Assembly (NCBI RefSeq): GCF_003315135.1
Contig: NZ_QNRK01000032.1
Coordinates: 20,926 to 84,925, forward strand
Length of the DNA stretch: 64,000 nucleotides
Direction: 5' to 3'
Source: Roseiarcus fermentans
GTDB taxonomy: Bacteria > Pseudomonadota > Alphaproteobacteria > Rhizobiales > Beijerinckiaceae
Position 1 is the stretch's first letter, and each line of letters begins with the position of its first letter. Below, one piece after another: positions 1 to 6,858 of this stretch. Made by a program: the position numbers and the translations under genes. The notes below the pieces were generated by a model. That model made no database searches and was not told the DNA's origin. It saw nothing but the letters and a program-made list of their open reading frames with translations.

Positions 1-755
1 GGATCGGCGAGGCTCGCGAGCGCGCTCTTGGGCGAGACGTGTTCGCGCCGCTGGTCCTCGAGCGCGAGGCGGCGCTGCAGCCAGGCGCGTTCTCGCGGGT
101 CGAGCCAGGTCGCGTCGGCCGGCCGGTCGGTCAGATACCAGAAGACGACGAACGCCAGCACGATCGAGGGCAGGGCCTCGATGATGAACAGCCACTGCCA
201 GCCGCGTAAGGACATCAGGCCGTTGAGGCCGAGCGCCCACGCCGACACCGGCGAGCCCAGCGCCGAGGACAGCGGGATCGCGGCCATGAAATAGCCGACG
301 ATGCGCGCCCGGTGCGAGGCCGGAAACCACAGGGTGAGGAAGAAGATGATGCCGGGGAAGAAGCCGGCCTCGGCGAAGCCTAGCAGGACGCGCAGCAGGT
401 AGAACGTGTGCTCGGCGCTCAAGGTCGTCGCCGCGGCGATCTGCGGGATGAAGGCCATCATGCCGGAGATCACCCCCCAGCTCAGCATGATGCGCGCGAT
501 CCACACCCGCGCGCCGACCTTGTCCATGATGATGTTGGAGGGCACCTCGAACAGGAAATAGGCGAGAAAGAACACCCCGGCGCCGAAGCCGAAGGCCGTC
601 TCCGACAGGCCGAGGTCGGCGTCCATGGTCAGCTTGGCGAAGCCGACGTTCACCCGGTCGAGATAAGCGACGAAATAGCACAGCACGAGAAACGGTATGA
701 ACCGCCTCGCGACCCGGCCGAGCGTGCGCGCCTCGATGGCGTCCGCCTCCGCCAT
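1..755 (-). CDS. MFS transporter, ACS-type (3' part outside window)
   Basis: Reading leftwards from the ATG at 755 gives an uninterrupted frame of about 251 residues that runs off the window edge, so the C-terminal half is missing. The first membrane segment is followed by the motif YLDRVNVGFAK, characteristic of the anion:cation symporter branch of the major facilitator superfamily (carboxylate and sugar-acid importers). At least five further hydrophobic segments follow (for example FGAGVFFLAYFLFEVPSN and the stretch around LLGFAEAGFFPGIIFFL), then a charged loop between the two six-helix halves. It should be an inner-membrane importer of an organic anion; the substrate cannot be read from the sequence. 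It is transcribed divergently from the DUF2934 genes, with 194 bases between. Confidence 0.85.
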   Translation of the reverse strand, partial: MAEADAIEARTLGRVARRFIPFLVLCYFVAYLDRVNVGFAKLTMDADLGLSETAFGFGAGVFFLAYFLFEVPSNIIMDKVGARVWIARIMLSWGVISGMMAFIPQIAAATTLSAEHTFYLLRVLLGFAEAGFFPGIIFFLTLWFPASHRARIVGYFMAAIPLSSALGSPVSAWALGLNGLMSLRGWQWLFIIEALPSIVLAFVVFWYLTDRPADATWLDPRERAWLQRRLALEDQRREHVSPKSALASLAD

Positions 756-949
756 TCCTTCCTCCTGTCGTTCCAGCCCGCGCCCGGTCTTTCGCCGGGT
801 CCGCCGGTCAAGTGTGCGGAAATTCGCCCGACCGCGCAAGCACAATCCGCCGCGAGGCAGGGGAACGTTGCCCAATCGGCGACGATCCGGCACAGTCCCT
901 CCTTTGGGAACGGCCTGGTCGTCGAGTCGGATGTCGAAAGGATCAAGTC

Positions 950-1144
950 ATGGCGAAGAGTTCGAAGCCCGCGGCCGAGCGGGCGCCCGCTCCCCCCGAG
1001 GCGGCGCCGCGCGTGCCGACGGAAGCCGAAGTGCGCGAGCGCGCGCACGCGATCTGGCTCGCCGAAGGCACGCCCGAAGGGCGGGAAGTCGACCACTGGA
1101 TGCGGGCGCGCCGCGAGCTCGAACGGGAGGCCGGGCTCGAGTGA
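950..1144 (+). CDS. DUF2934 family small protein
   Basis: A 64-residue protein. Its C-terminal half (RERAHAIWLAEGTPEGREVD followed by HWMRARRELE) matches the DUF2934 pattern: an R-A-x-x-I-W-x-x-E-G-x-P-E-G core and a conserved HW. The N-terminal 25 residues are a Pro/Ala-rich tail. The ATG at 950 is preceded by AAAGGA at a suitable distance, which favours it over the longer in-frame extension. DUF2934 has no established biochemical role; these proteins are common in alphaproteobacteria and often occur in stress-related neighbourhoods. It is the first of two paralogues directly upstream of the phosphoketolase gene. Confidence 0.8.
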   Translation: MAKSSKPAAERAPAPPEAAPRVPTEAEVRERAHAIWLAEGTPEGREVDHWMRARRELEREAGLE

Positions 1145-1216
1145 CGCGACAATGTCACATTGCGACCGGATGCTCCGCGCCATTGTCCAGACGATGTCCT
1201 GGCGGAGACGGACGCG

Positions 1217-1438
1217 ATGACCGACGGTAAGACCCTCTACGAAATCCCCGGACTCGATATGGCGGGCGAGGACGTCCGCATCCAGAGACGCGCCTACCAG
1301 ATCTGGGAGGAGGAGGGCCGGCCTCAGGGGCGCTCGCTCGAGCACTGGACCCGGGCCGAGCAGGACCTGAGGGCGGAGTCGGAGCAGAAGCTGCGGTTCG
1401 CCGAAGGAGAAACTTCGTCACTGAGCGAGTCGGACTGA
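1217..1438 (+). CDS. DUF2934 family small protein, second copy
   Basis: A 73-residue paralogue of the preceding gene, with the core IQRRAYQIWEEEGRPQGRSL then EHWTRAEQDL. It is highly charged throughout and has no signal peptide or membrane segment. The start is the ATG at 1217 behind a purine-rich stretch (GGCGGAGACGG). It ends 42 bases before the phosphoketolase start, so the three genes probably share a transcript. Function unknown; the association with phosphoketolase is positional only. Confidence 0.8.
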   Translation: MTDGKTLYEIPGLDMAGEDVRIQRRAYQIWEEEGRPQGRSLEHWTRAEQDLRAESEQKLRFAEGETSSLSESD

Positions 1439-1480
1439 CGAGTCGGCTCCGCTTTGCTTTACAACCCGGAGGAATGCGGA

Positions 1481-3880
1481 ATGACGAACGTCCTGTCGGA
1501 CAAAGAATCGGCGCTGATCGACGCCTACTGGCGCGCGGCCAACTATCTGTCCGTCGGCCAGATCTACCTGTTCGACAATCCGCTGCTCAAGGCCCCGCTG
1601 GAAAGGCGGCACGTCAAGCCGCGCCTGCTCGGCCACTGGGGCACCACCCCCGGCCTCAACTTCATTTACGTGCACCTCAACCGGCTGATCAAGAAATACG
1701 ACCTCGATATGATCTACGTCACCGGGCCGGGCCACGGCGGCCCGGCGCTGGTCGCCAACGCCTATCTCGAGGGAACCTACAGCGAGGTCTACCCCAACGT
1801 GTCGCAGGACGAGGAGGGGATGAAGCGGCTGTTCACCCAGTTCTCGTTCCCGGGCGGGATCCCGAGCCACGTGGCGCCGGAGACGCCGGGCTCGATCCAC
1901 GAGGGCGGCGAACTCGGCTATGCGATGTCGCACGCTCACGGCGCCGCTTTCGACAATCCGAATCTGATCGTCGCCTGCGTGGTCGGCGACGGCGAGGCCG
2001 AGACCGGCCCGATGGCGACGAGCTGGCACTCGAACAAGTTCCTCAATCCCGTCGCCGACGGCGCGGTGCTGCCGATCCTGCACCTGAACGGCTACAAGAT
2101 CGCCAACCCGACCGTGCTGGCGCGCATCCCGCACGACGAGCTCGAGGCGCTGTTCCGCGGCTACGGCTACGATCCGCGGTTCGTCGAGGGCGACGACCCG
2201 AACACGATGCATCCGCTGATGGCGGAAACGCTGGAAAAGGCGGTCAACGACATCCGCGCCATCCAGGCCGACGCGCGCGCCAACGGGTTCAGCAAGCGGC
2301 CCAAGTGGCCGATGATCGTCATGCGCACGCCGAAGGGCTGGACCTGCCCCAAGTTCATCGACGGCAAGCGCGAGGAGGGATACTGGCGCTCCCACCAGGT
2401 GCCGATGGGCGACATGGACAAGCCCGGGCACGTCGGCATCCTCGAAGACTGGATGAAGAGCTATCGCCCGGAGGAGCTGTTCGAGTCGGGCAGGCTCAAG
2501 GCGGAGCTCGCGGCGCTGGCGCCGTCGGGCGTGCGGCGCATGAGCGCCAACCCGCACACCAACGGCGGCGCCCTCTTGCGCGAGCTCAGGCTGCCGGATT
2601 TCCGCGACTACGCCGTCGCCGTCCCGTCGCCCGGCGCCGCGATCGCCGAGGCGACGCGCGTGATGGGAACGTTTCTGCGCGACGTGATGAAGCTCAACCT
2701 CGAGTTCCGCAATTTCCGCCTGTTCAGCCCCGACGAGAGCAATTCCAACCGCTGGCAGGACGTGCTCGAGGTCACCAAACGCGCCTGGGTCGCCGAGACG
2801 CTTCCCTACGACGACCACCTCGCCCCGGACGGCCGCATCATGGAGATGCTGTCGGAGCACCAGTGCCAGGGCTGGCTCGAGGGCTACCTGCTCACCGGCC
2901 GGCACGGCTTCTTCTCGTGCTACGAGGCCTTTATCCACATCATTGACTCGATGTTCAACCAGCACGCCAAGTGGCTCAAGGTGTGCAAGGACATCGAGTG
3001 GCGCCGGCCGATCTCGTCGCTGAACTACCTGTTGTCGAGCCTCGTCTGGCGGCAGGACCACAACGGCTTCTCGCACCAGGATCCGGGCTTCATCGATCAC
3101 GTCATCAACAAGAAGGCGGAGGTGGTGCGGGTCTATCTGCCGCCGGACGCCAACTGCCTGCTGTCGGTGACGGACCATTGCCTGAGAAGCCGCAACTGCG
3201 TGAACGTCGTGGTCGCCGGCAAGCAGCCGTCGCCGCAGTGGCTCGACATGGACCAGGCGATCAAGCACTGCACCGCGGGGCTCGGCATCTGGGAATGGGC
3301 GAGCAACGACAAGGAGGACGGGCCCGACGTGGTGATGGCCTGCTGCGGCGACGTGCCGACCATCGAGACGCTGGCGGCGGTCGACCTCCTGCGCCATTAC
3401 TTCCCGCAGCTGAAGGTGCGGGTCGTCAACATCGTCGACCTGATGCGGCTCCAGCCGCCGAGCGAGCATCCGCACGGGATCCCCGACCGCGACTTCGACG
3501 CTTTGTTCACCGTGGACAAGCCGATCATCTTCGCCTTCCACGGCTATCCGTGGCTCATCCACCGGCTGACCTACCGCCGCCACGGCCACGACAACATCCA
3601 CGTGCGCGGCTACAAGGAGGAGGGGACGACGACCACGCCGTTCGACATGTGCGTGCTCAACGACCTCGACCGCTTCCACCTGGTCAACGACGTGATCGAC
3701 CGCGTGCCCGGCCTCGCCTCGCACGCCGCCTACGTCAAGCAGGCGATCCGCGACAAGCTGATCGAGCACAAGGAATACATCCGCCGCGTCGGCGACGACC
3801 TGCCCGAGATCAAGAACTGGACGTGGGGCGGCAAGACCGTCGCCTCGCAGCACAGCTCGACCGGCGGCGACAACGTGTAG
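1481..3880 (+). CDS. xfp: phosphoketolase (xylulose-5-P/fructose-6-P)
   Basis: A full-length 799-residue phosphoketolase. The enzyme uses thiamine diphosphate, Mg2+ and phosphate to cleave xylulose 5-phosphate (and often fructose 6-phosphate) into acetyl phosphate plus glyceraldehyde 3-phosphate or erythrose 4-phosphate in the cytoplasm. Visible signatures are [15 protein letters not shown] (about residue 80), the ThDP-binding segment [20 protein letters not shown] (about 170), and [15 protein letters not shown] in the central domain. The ATG at 1481 was chosen over an upstream in-frame codon because GGAGGAA lies seven bases before it. No acetate kinase or phosphotransacetylase gene is adjacent, so use of the acetyl phosphate is encoded elsewhere. 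A strong hairpin follows the stop. Confidence 0.95.
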   Translation: MTNVLSDKESALIDAYWRAANYLSVGQIYLFDNPLLKAPLERRHVKPRLLGHWGTTPGLNFIYVHLNRLIKKYDLDMIYVTGPGHGGPALVANAYLEGTYSEVYPNVSQDEEGMKRLFTQFSFPGGIPSHVAPETPGSIHEGGELGYAMSHAHGAAFDNPNLIVACVVGDGEAETGPMATSWHSNKFLNPVADGAVLPILHLNGYKIANPTVLARIPHDELEALFRGYGYDPRFVEGDDPNTMHPLMAETLEKAVNDIRAIQADARANGFSKRPKWPMIVMRTPKGWTCPKFIDGKREEGYWRSHQVPMGDMDKPGHVGILEDWMKSYRPEELFESGRLKAELAALAPSGVRRMSANPHTNGGALLRELRLPDFRDYAVAVPSPGAAIAEATRVMGTFLRDVMKLNLEFRNFRLFSPDESNSNRWQDVLEVTKRAWVAETLPYDDHLAPDGRIMEMLSEHQCQGWLEGYLLTGRHGFFSCYEAFIHIIDSMFNQHAKWLKVCKDIEWRRPISSLNYLLSSLVWRQDHNGFSHQDPGFIDHVINKKAEVVRVYLPPDANCLLSVTDHCLRSRNCVNVVVAGKQPSPQWLDMDQAIKHCTAGLGIWEWASNDKEDGPDVVMACCGDVPTIETLAAVDLLRHYFPQLKVRVVNIVDLMRLQPPSEHPHGIPDRDFDALFTVDKPIIFAFHGYPWLIHRLTYRRHGHDNIHVRGYKEEGTTTTPFDMCVLNDLDRFHLVNDVIDRVPGLASHAAYVKQAIRDKLIEHKEYIRRVGDDLPEIKNWTWGGKTVASQHSSTGGDNV

Positions 3881-3896
3881 GCGGATGGGTGGCGGG

Positions 3897-3917
3897 GGGC
3901 GCGTCGGTGACGCGCCC
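3897..3917. terminator. hairpin after phosphoketolase
   Basis: A perfect nine-base-pair stem (GGGCGCGTC / GACGCGCCC) with a GGT loop, 17 bases after the xfp stop codon. There is no T-run behind it, so it is a candidate terminator or 3'-end protecting structure rather than a textbook intrinsic terminator. Confidence 0.5.
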
Positions 3918-3961
3918 GGCGTCGGGGTTGCGGTGACCGGCCGCCGAGTTAGAAAAGGCCC

Positions 3962-4258
3962 ATGAAGCAGCCGATCTTTTCCGATCCCGCCGCGCTCCGC
4001 CGTCGCGACCGCATCCGCACGCTCTCCCTGTTCGGCTCGACGCTCAGGGGGACCGCCGGGCCGGACAGCGACGTCGATCTCCTGGTCGCGTTCGAGCCGG
4101 ATGCGACCCCGGGACTCCTGACGATGGCGCAAATCGAGATCGACCTGTCGGAGCTTCTGGGCGGGCGCCGCGTCGATCTCCGCACGGCCGAAGACTTGAG
4201 CCGATATGTTCGCGATGACGTCGTGCGCCGGGCGGAGCCCCAGTTTGACGCCCGATGA
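3962..4258 (+). CDS. MntA-like minimal nucleotidyltransferase antitoxin
   Basis: A 98-residue minimal nucleotidyltransferase. It carries the family signature LSLFGSTLRG, ten residues later DSDVDLLV, and a final acidic strand around RRVDLRTAEDL. Proteins of this type (MntA) are antitoxins of HEPN/MNT modules: they AMPylate and silence a HEPN ribonuclease (HepT) encoded next door. All catalytic residues needed for nucleotidyl transfer (GS and DxD) are present, so the enzyme looks intact. Its partner, overlapping its 3' end by 14 bases, is truncated (see next entry), leaving this as an orphan antitoxin. Confidence 0.8.
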   Translation: MKQPIFSDPAALRRRDRIRTLSLFGSTLRGTAGPDSDVDLLVAFEPDATPGLLTMAQIEIDLSELLGGRRVDLRTAEDLSRYVRDDVVRRAEPQFDAR

Positions 4259-4442
4259 CGCCATCCGCATCCGTCATAGGATCGAGGCCGCGCAAGAGGC
4301 CTGCAGCTTCGTCGACGGAAGGCGCCGTGAAGCGCTTGGAACAGATGCGATGCTGGTGTTCGCAGGTGTGCAGGCCCTTCAGATCGTCGGCGAGGCGGCA
4401 TCGAAGGTTTCCGCGCGCCCAGGCGGATTTCCGTCCATAGCG
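4245..4442 (+). pseudogene. HepT-like HEPN toxin, C-terminally truncated
   Basis: From a TTG at 4245, overlapping the end of the MntA-like gene as in intact hepT/mntA pairs, about 65 residues resemble the N-terminal helices of HepT: IRHRIEAAQEA, then VFAGVQALQIVGEAASKVS and the ARPGGFPSI turn. Homology stops at about 4440. The expected continuation, containing the catalytic Rx4-6H motif of HEPN ribonucleases, is absent, and the epimerase gene begins at 4457. The frame runs on into unrelated codons inside that gene. The toxin is therefore almost certainly inactive. The break suggests a deletion that joined hepT to the epimerase leader. Confidence 0.65.
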
Positions 4443-4456
4443 AAAGGCGCTCAATC

Positions 4457-5344
4457 ATGCCCAAACGGATCGTATTCACCGGCGGAACCGGCAAGGCGGG
4501 CCGCCATGTCGTCCCGTATCTTCTTGGGAAAGGCTACAAGATCCTCAACGTCGATCTGAAGCCGCTGGAGCAGAAGGGCGTCAACACGCTGATCGCCGAT
4601 CTCACCGACAACGGGCAGGCCTTCAACGCGCTGACGTCCCATTTCGGCCTCGACGGCTTCGAGGCTGGGCGGCCCGCTCCGCCGCCTGACGCCGTCGTTC
4701 ATTTCGCCGCCATCCCGCGGGTGCTGATCGAGCCCGACAACAAGACCTTCACGGCCAACGTGGTCAGCACCTACAACGTCATCGAAGCGGCGATGAAGCT
4801 CGGCGTCCGCAAGGTGATCGTCGCGTCCTCGGAGACGACCTACGGCGTCTGCTTCGCCGAGGGCGACAAGGACTTTCACCACTTCCCGCTGGAGGAGGAC
4901 TACGACTCCGACCCGCAGGATTCTTATGGCCTTTCGAAGGTCTGCAACGAAAAGACGGCGCGCGCCTTCGCCATGCGCTACCATGCCGACATCTATGCGT
5001 TGCGCATCGGCAATGTGATCGAGCCGCACGAATATTCGATGTTCAAGGGCTTTCTCGACAATCCGATGTCGCGCAAGCGCAACGCGTGGAGCTATATCGA
5101 CGCGCGCGATCTCGGCGAGATCGTGCATCTCTGCCTCGAGAAGGACGGCCTCGGCTATCAGGCGTTCAACGCGGTCAACGACACGATCACCTTGAACACG
5201 CCGACCGAGGCGTTTCTTCGCAAGGCCTGTCCCAATGTCGAGATCCGCCGTCCGATCGAAGGGTTCGCGGCGCCGCTCTCCAATCGAAAGATCCGCGAAG
5301 TCTTGGGTTTCCGGGAGAGTCACGACTGGCGCAAGTACGTGTAG
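4457..5344 (+). CDS. NAD-dependent epimerase/dehydratase (extended SDR)
   Basis: A 295-residue extended short-chain dehydrogenase/reductase. The N-terminal Rossmann motif is FTGGTGKAG, the acidic NAD-selecting strand ends in NVDLKP, and the catalytic pair is YGLSK (Tyr-x3-Lys at about residue 155), with the upstream Ser in SSETTYG. The C-terminal substrate domain is short, as in uronate dehydrogenase-like members and nucleotide-sugar epimerases. The substrate is not assignable. The gene sits immediately after the broken hepT with AAAGG upstream of the ATG, and its own promoter may lie within the remnant. Confidence 0.85.
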   Translation: MPKRIVFTGGTGKAGRHVVPYLLGKGYKILNVDLKPLEQKGVNTLIADLTDNGQAFNALTSHFGLDGFEAGRPAPPPDAVVHFAAIPRVLIEPDNKTFTANVVSTYNVIEAAMKLGVRKVIVASSETTYGVCFAEGDKDFHHFPLEEDYDSDPQDSYGLSKVCNEKTARAFAMRYHADIYALRIGNVIEPHEYSMFKGFLDNPMSRKRNAWSYIDARDLGEIVHLCLEKDGLGYQAFNAVNDTITLNTPTEAFLRKACPNVEIRRPIEGFAAPLSNRKIREVLGFRESHDWRKYV

Positions 5345-5386
5345 CGCCGCGGCCGTCGCCACGTCGGGCGCGCCGCGCCACAGCGC

Positions 5387-5635
5387 TCATGCCGCCGACC
5401 TCGCCCAATCCACCAAACTGAGCCCCGTCACGCGCTCGAACGCGCGCCTGTTGGCGGTGACGAGCGTCGCGCCGCGCCGCCGCGCCTGCGCGGCGACGAA
5501 GACGTCGTAAGGTCCGATCGGCGCGCCGGTCCGCCTGAGATGGGCGCGAATGTCGGCGGCCTCGCGCGGATCCTCGTCGTCGAGCGGCAGGAGCGTGAAG
5601 CCGCCCGCGCCGTCGTAAGAATGATGGTTCCACAA
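5387..5635 (-). pseudogene. VapC-type PIN toxin, C-terminal fragment only
   Basis: The frame encodes about 82 residues. From about residue 12 they match the second half of a PIN-domain toxin: LLPLDDEDPREAADIRAHL, then GAPIGPYDVFVAAQARRRG with a conserved acidic residue, then TLVTANRRAFERV and GLSLVDW. The N-terminal half, which should contain the first catalytic Asp (LDTN-like) and the mid-domain Glu, is missing. No antitoxin gene precedes it; what lies upstream is a second vapC remnant. It is best read as a non-functional relic. The start codon of the residual frame is arbitrary. Confidence 0.6.
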
Positions 5636-5663
5636 CCGGGATCAGCGTGAGTCCGACAATCGG

Positions 5664-5955
5664 TTAGCGTGCGGCGCGCACGTCCGTTGCGGTGAAATCG
5701 TAACCCTTATACAATAGACGCGCGTTCATTGCCTTGGCGAGCGCATAGGCCGCGCAATCGCAGAAATTGAGCCGCGCCTTCGGGTCGACGCCCTTTCCGT
5801 AACGCTGGAACGCTGCGACGGCGAACGCGGCCAGATGCACGTCATGGGGGACGATTTCGGCCTTGATAAGGGCGAGAAAGTCCTCGAAGTCGTAAAGTCC
5901 GTTCCGGTTCGTCGTTGAGCATCGCCACGAATGCCGATGTATCGATGACGATCAT
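5664..5955 (-). pseudogene. vapC: vapC toxin with internal deletion and frameshift
   Basis: The ATG at 5955 overlaps the antitoxin stop (ATGA), the normal vapBC arrangement. The first 19 residues are a proper PIN start (MIVIDTSAFVAMLNDEPER). The frame then runs into a stop after about 38 codons. Shifting frame restores the C-terminal half: LYDFEDFLALIKAEIVPHDV, FQRYGKGVDPKARLNFCD, ALAKAMNARLLYKGYDF, ending at the TAA at 5664. Compared with the usual length of about 130 residues, roughly 30 central residues are gone. An out-of-frame internal deletion therefore inactivated the ribonuclease, while its antitoxin gene is intact. Confidence 0.75.
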
Positions 5956-6233
5956 CGCGGCAAGCCGAAATCATCGTAGCCAATGATTTCGTCAGCAGAC
6001 CTCGGGTCAACCAGAGGCCTCGCCGCGCTACGCGCTGCAATTTCCTCCATGCCCGCGATCAGTTCCTCTTTTGTCCCGGAAGGCGGCAGCGGCCTCGCGG
6101 GGCTACGCCACGGCAGAATGTCGCCGGTACGAGAGACGGCGTCGCGCACGATTTCGTCGGGCGTACGGCCTGTGCGGGCGGCCTTCGCCTCGATAAGAGC
6201 CTCGGTTTCCTGAGAAAGACTCGTCATATTCAC
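5952..6233 (-). CDS. vapB: VapB-like antitoxin
   Basis: A 93-residue protein with an N-terminal short helical DNA-binding segment (SLSQETEALIEAKAARTGRT followed by PDEIVRDAVSR), as in Rv0623/PSK-type VapB antitoxins. A C-terminal toxin-binding tail ends in DEIIGYDDFGLPR. It is complete and overlaps the start of the disrupted vapC by four bases. It presumably once repressed its own promoter and neutralised VapC; now only autoregulation could remain. A start two codons in (MTSLS) is equally possible. Confidence 0.75.
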   Translation of the reverse strand: MNMTSLSQETEALIEAKAARTGRTPDEIVRDAVSRTGDILPWRSPARPLPPSGTKEELIAGMEEIAARSAARPLVDPRSADEIIGYDDFGLPR

Positions 6234-6384
6234 AGTTTAGCACAGCTCTCTGTAAGAGCCCAGAGAAGCTCGAGTTCTCAGCGAGTTCCGATTAAGAGAG
6301 CGTTCTCATTTCTGAGCCTCGGAATTCTCGATACTCGTTTCCCAATGAGCCGAGCCGAGCGTCTGCCGCCAGCGACTGGCGCCC

Positions 6385-6587
6385 GTAACGGCCAGGGCGG
6401 GGCTCGCTTCGGCCGTCATCGCGAGGAGCGAAGCGACGTGGCGATCCAGGAGTCCGGGACGCCGACGCCTGCCGCCAGTGGAGTCCGGCGCTCCGGCAGC
6501 CGGCAGCGCAGACGGCTCCTGGATCGCCGCGTCGCCCTTCGGGCTCCTCGCGATGACGAAGGGCAAGGACCCCACCTTGGCAGATAC
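6385..6587. mobile_element. MITE-like palindromic element (copy 1, diverged ends)
   Basis: The core consists of long complementary arms: 6415-6450 (GTCATCGCGAGGAGCGAAGC followed by a GATCCAGG end) and 6518-6557 (starting CCTGGATC and ending CTCCTCGCGATGAC). The outer ends, GTAACGGCCAGG and the complement of CCTTGGCAGATAC, are degraded versions of the GTAACTCCCAA ends found in copies elsewhere in this window. The flanking octamers TGGCGCCC and TCGCGCCC agree at seven of eight positions, as expected for a target duplication. The rest of the 625-base gap between vapB and glgP shows no credible gene. Confidence 0.55.
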
Positions 6588-6858
6588 TCGCGCCCGCAAA
6601 GGTCGCCGGAAGCGGTTGGAATCGCGCGAAGCCGGCCGGGGCCAGCGGGGCGCCCGCACGCTCGCGAGCCTCAGAGCCAGGGCCTCGTCGAAGCGGCGTG
6701 GCCGGCGATGAACCCGGCGGGCGCCGGCGCGGCGGCCGGCGGGGGCGCGGATCCGGGCGCGGTGGCGACAGACTTGCATGTCGCGCGCGCGTCATGCGAC
6801 CGACATCGGGTTGGTTCAAAACAGGAATTCCAGACCGAATCATCCGGGAGTGCGAACC

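Noticed and set aside
1418..4270. A 950-codon open frame on the minus strand opposite phosphoketolase
   Set aside because: It is the antisense shadow of xfp in very GC-rich DNA; the translation is Arg/Val/His-rich low complexity with no family pattern.
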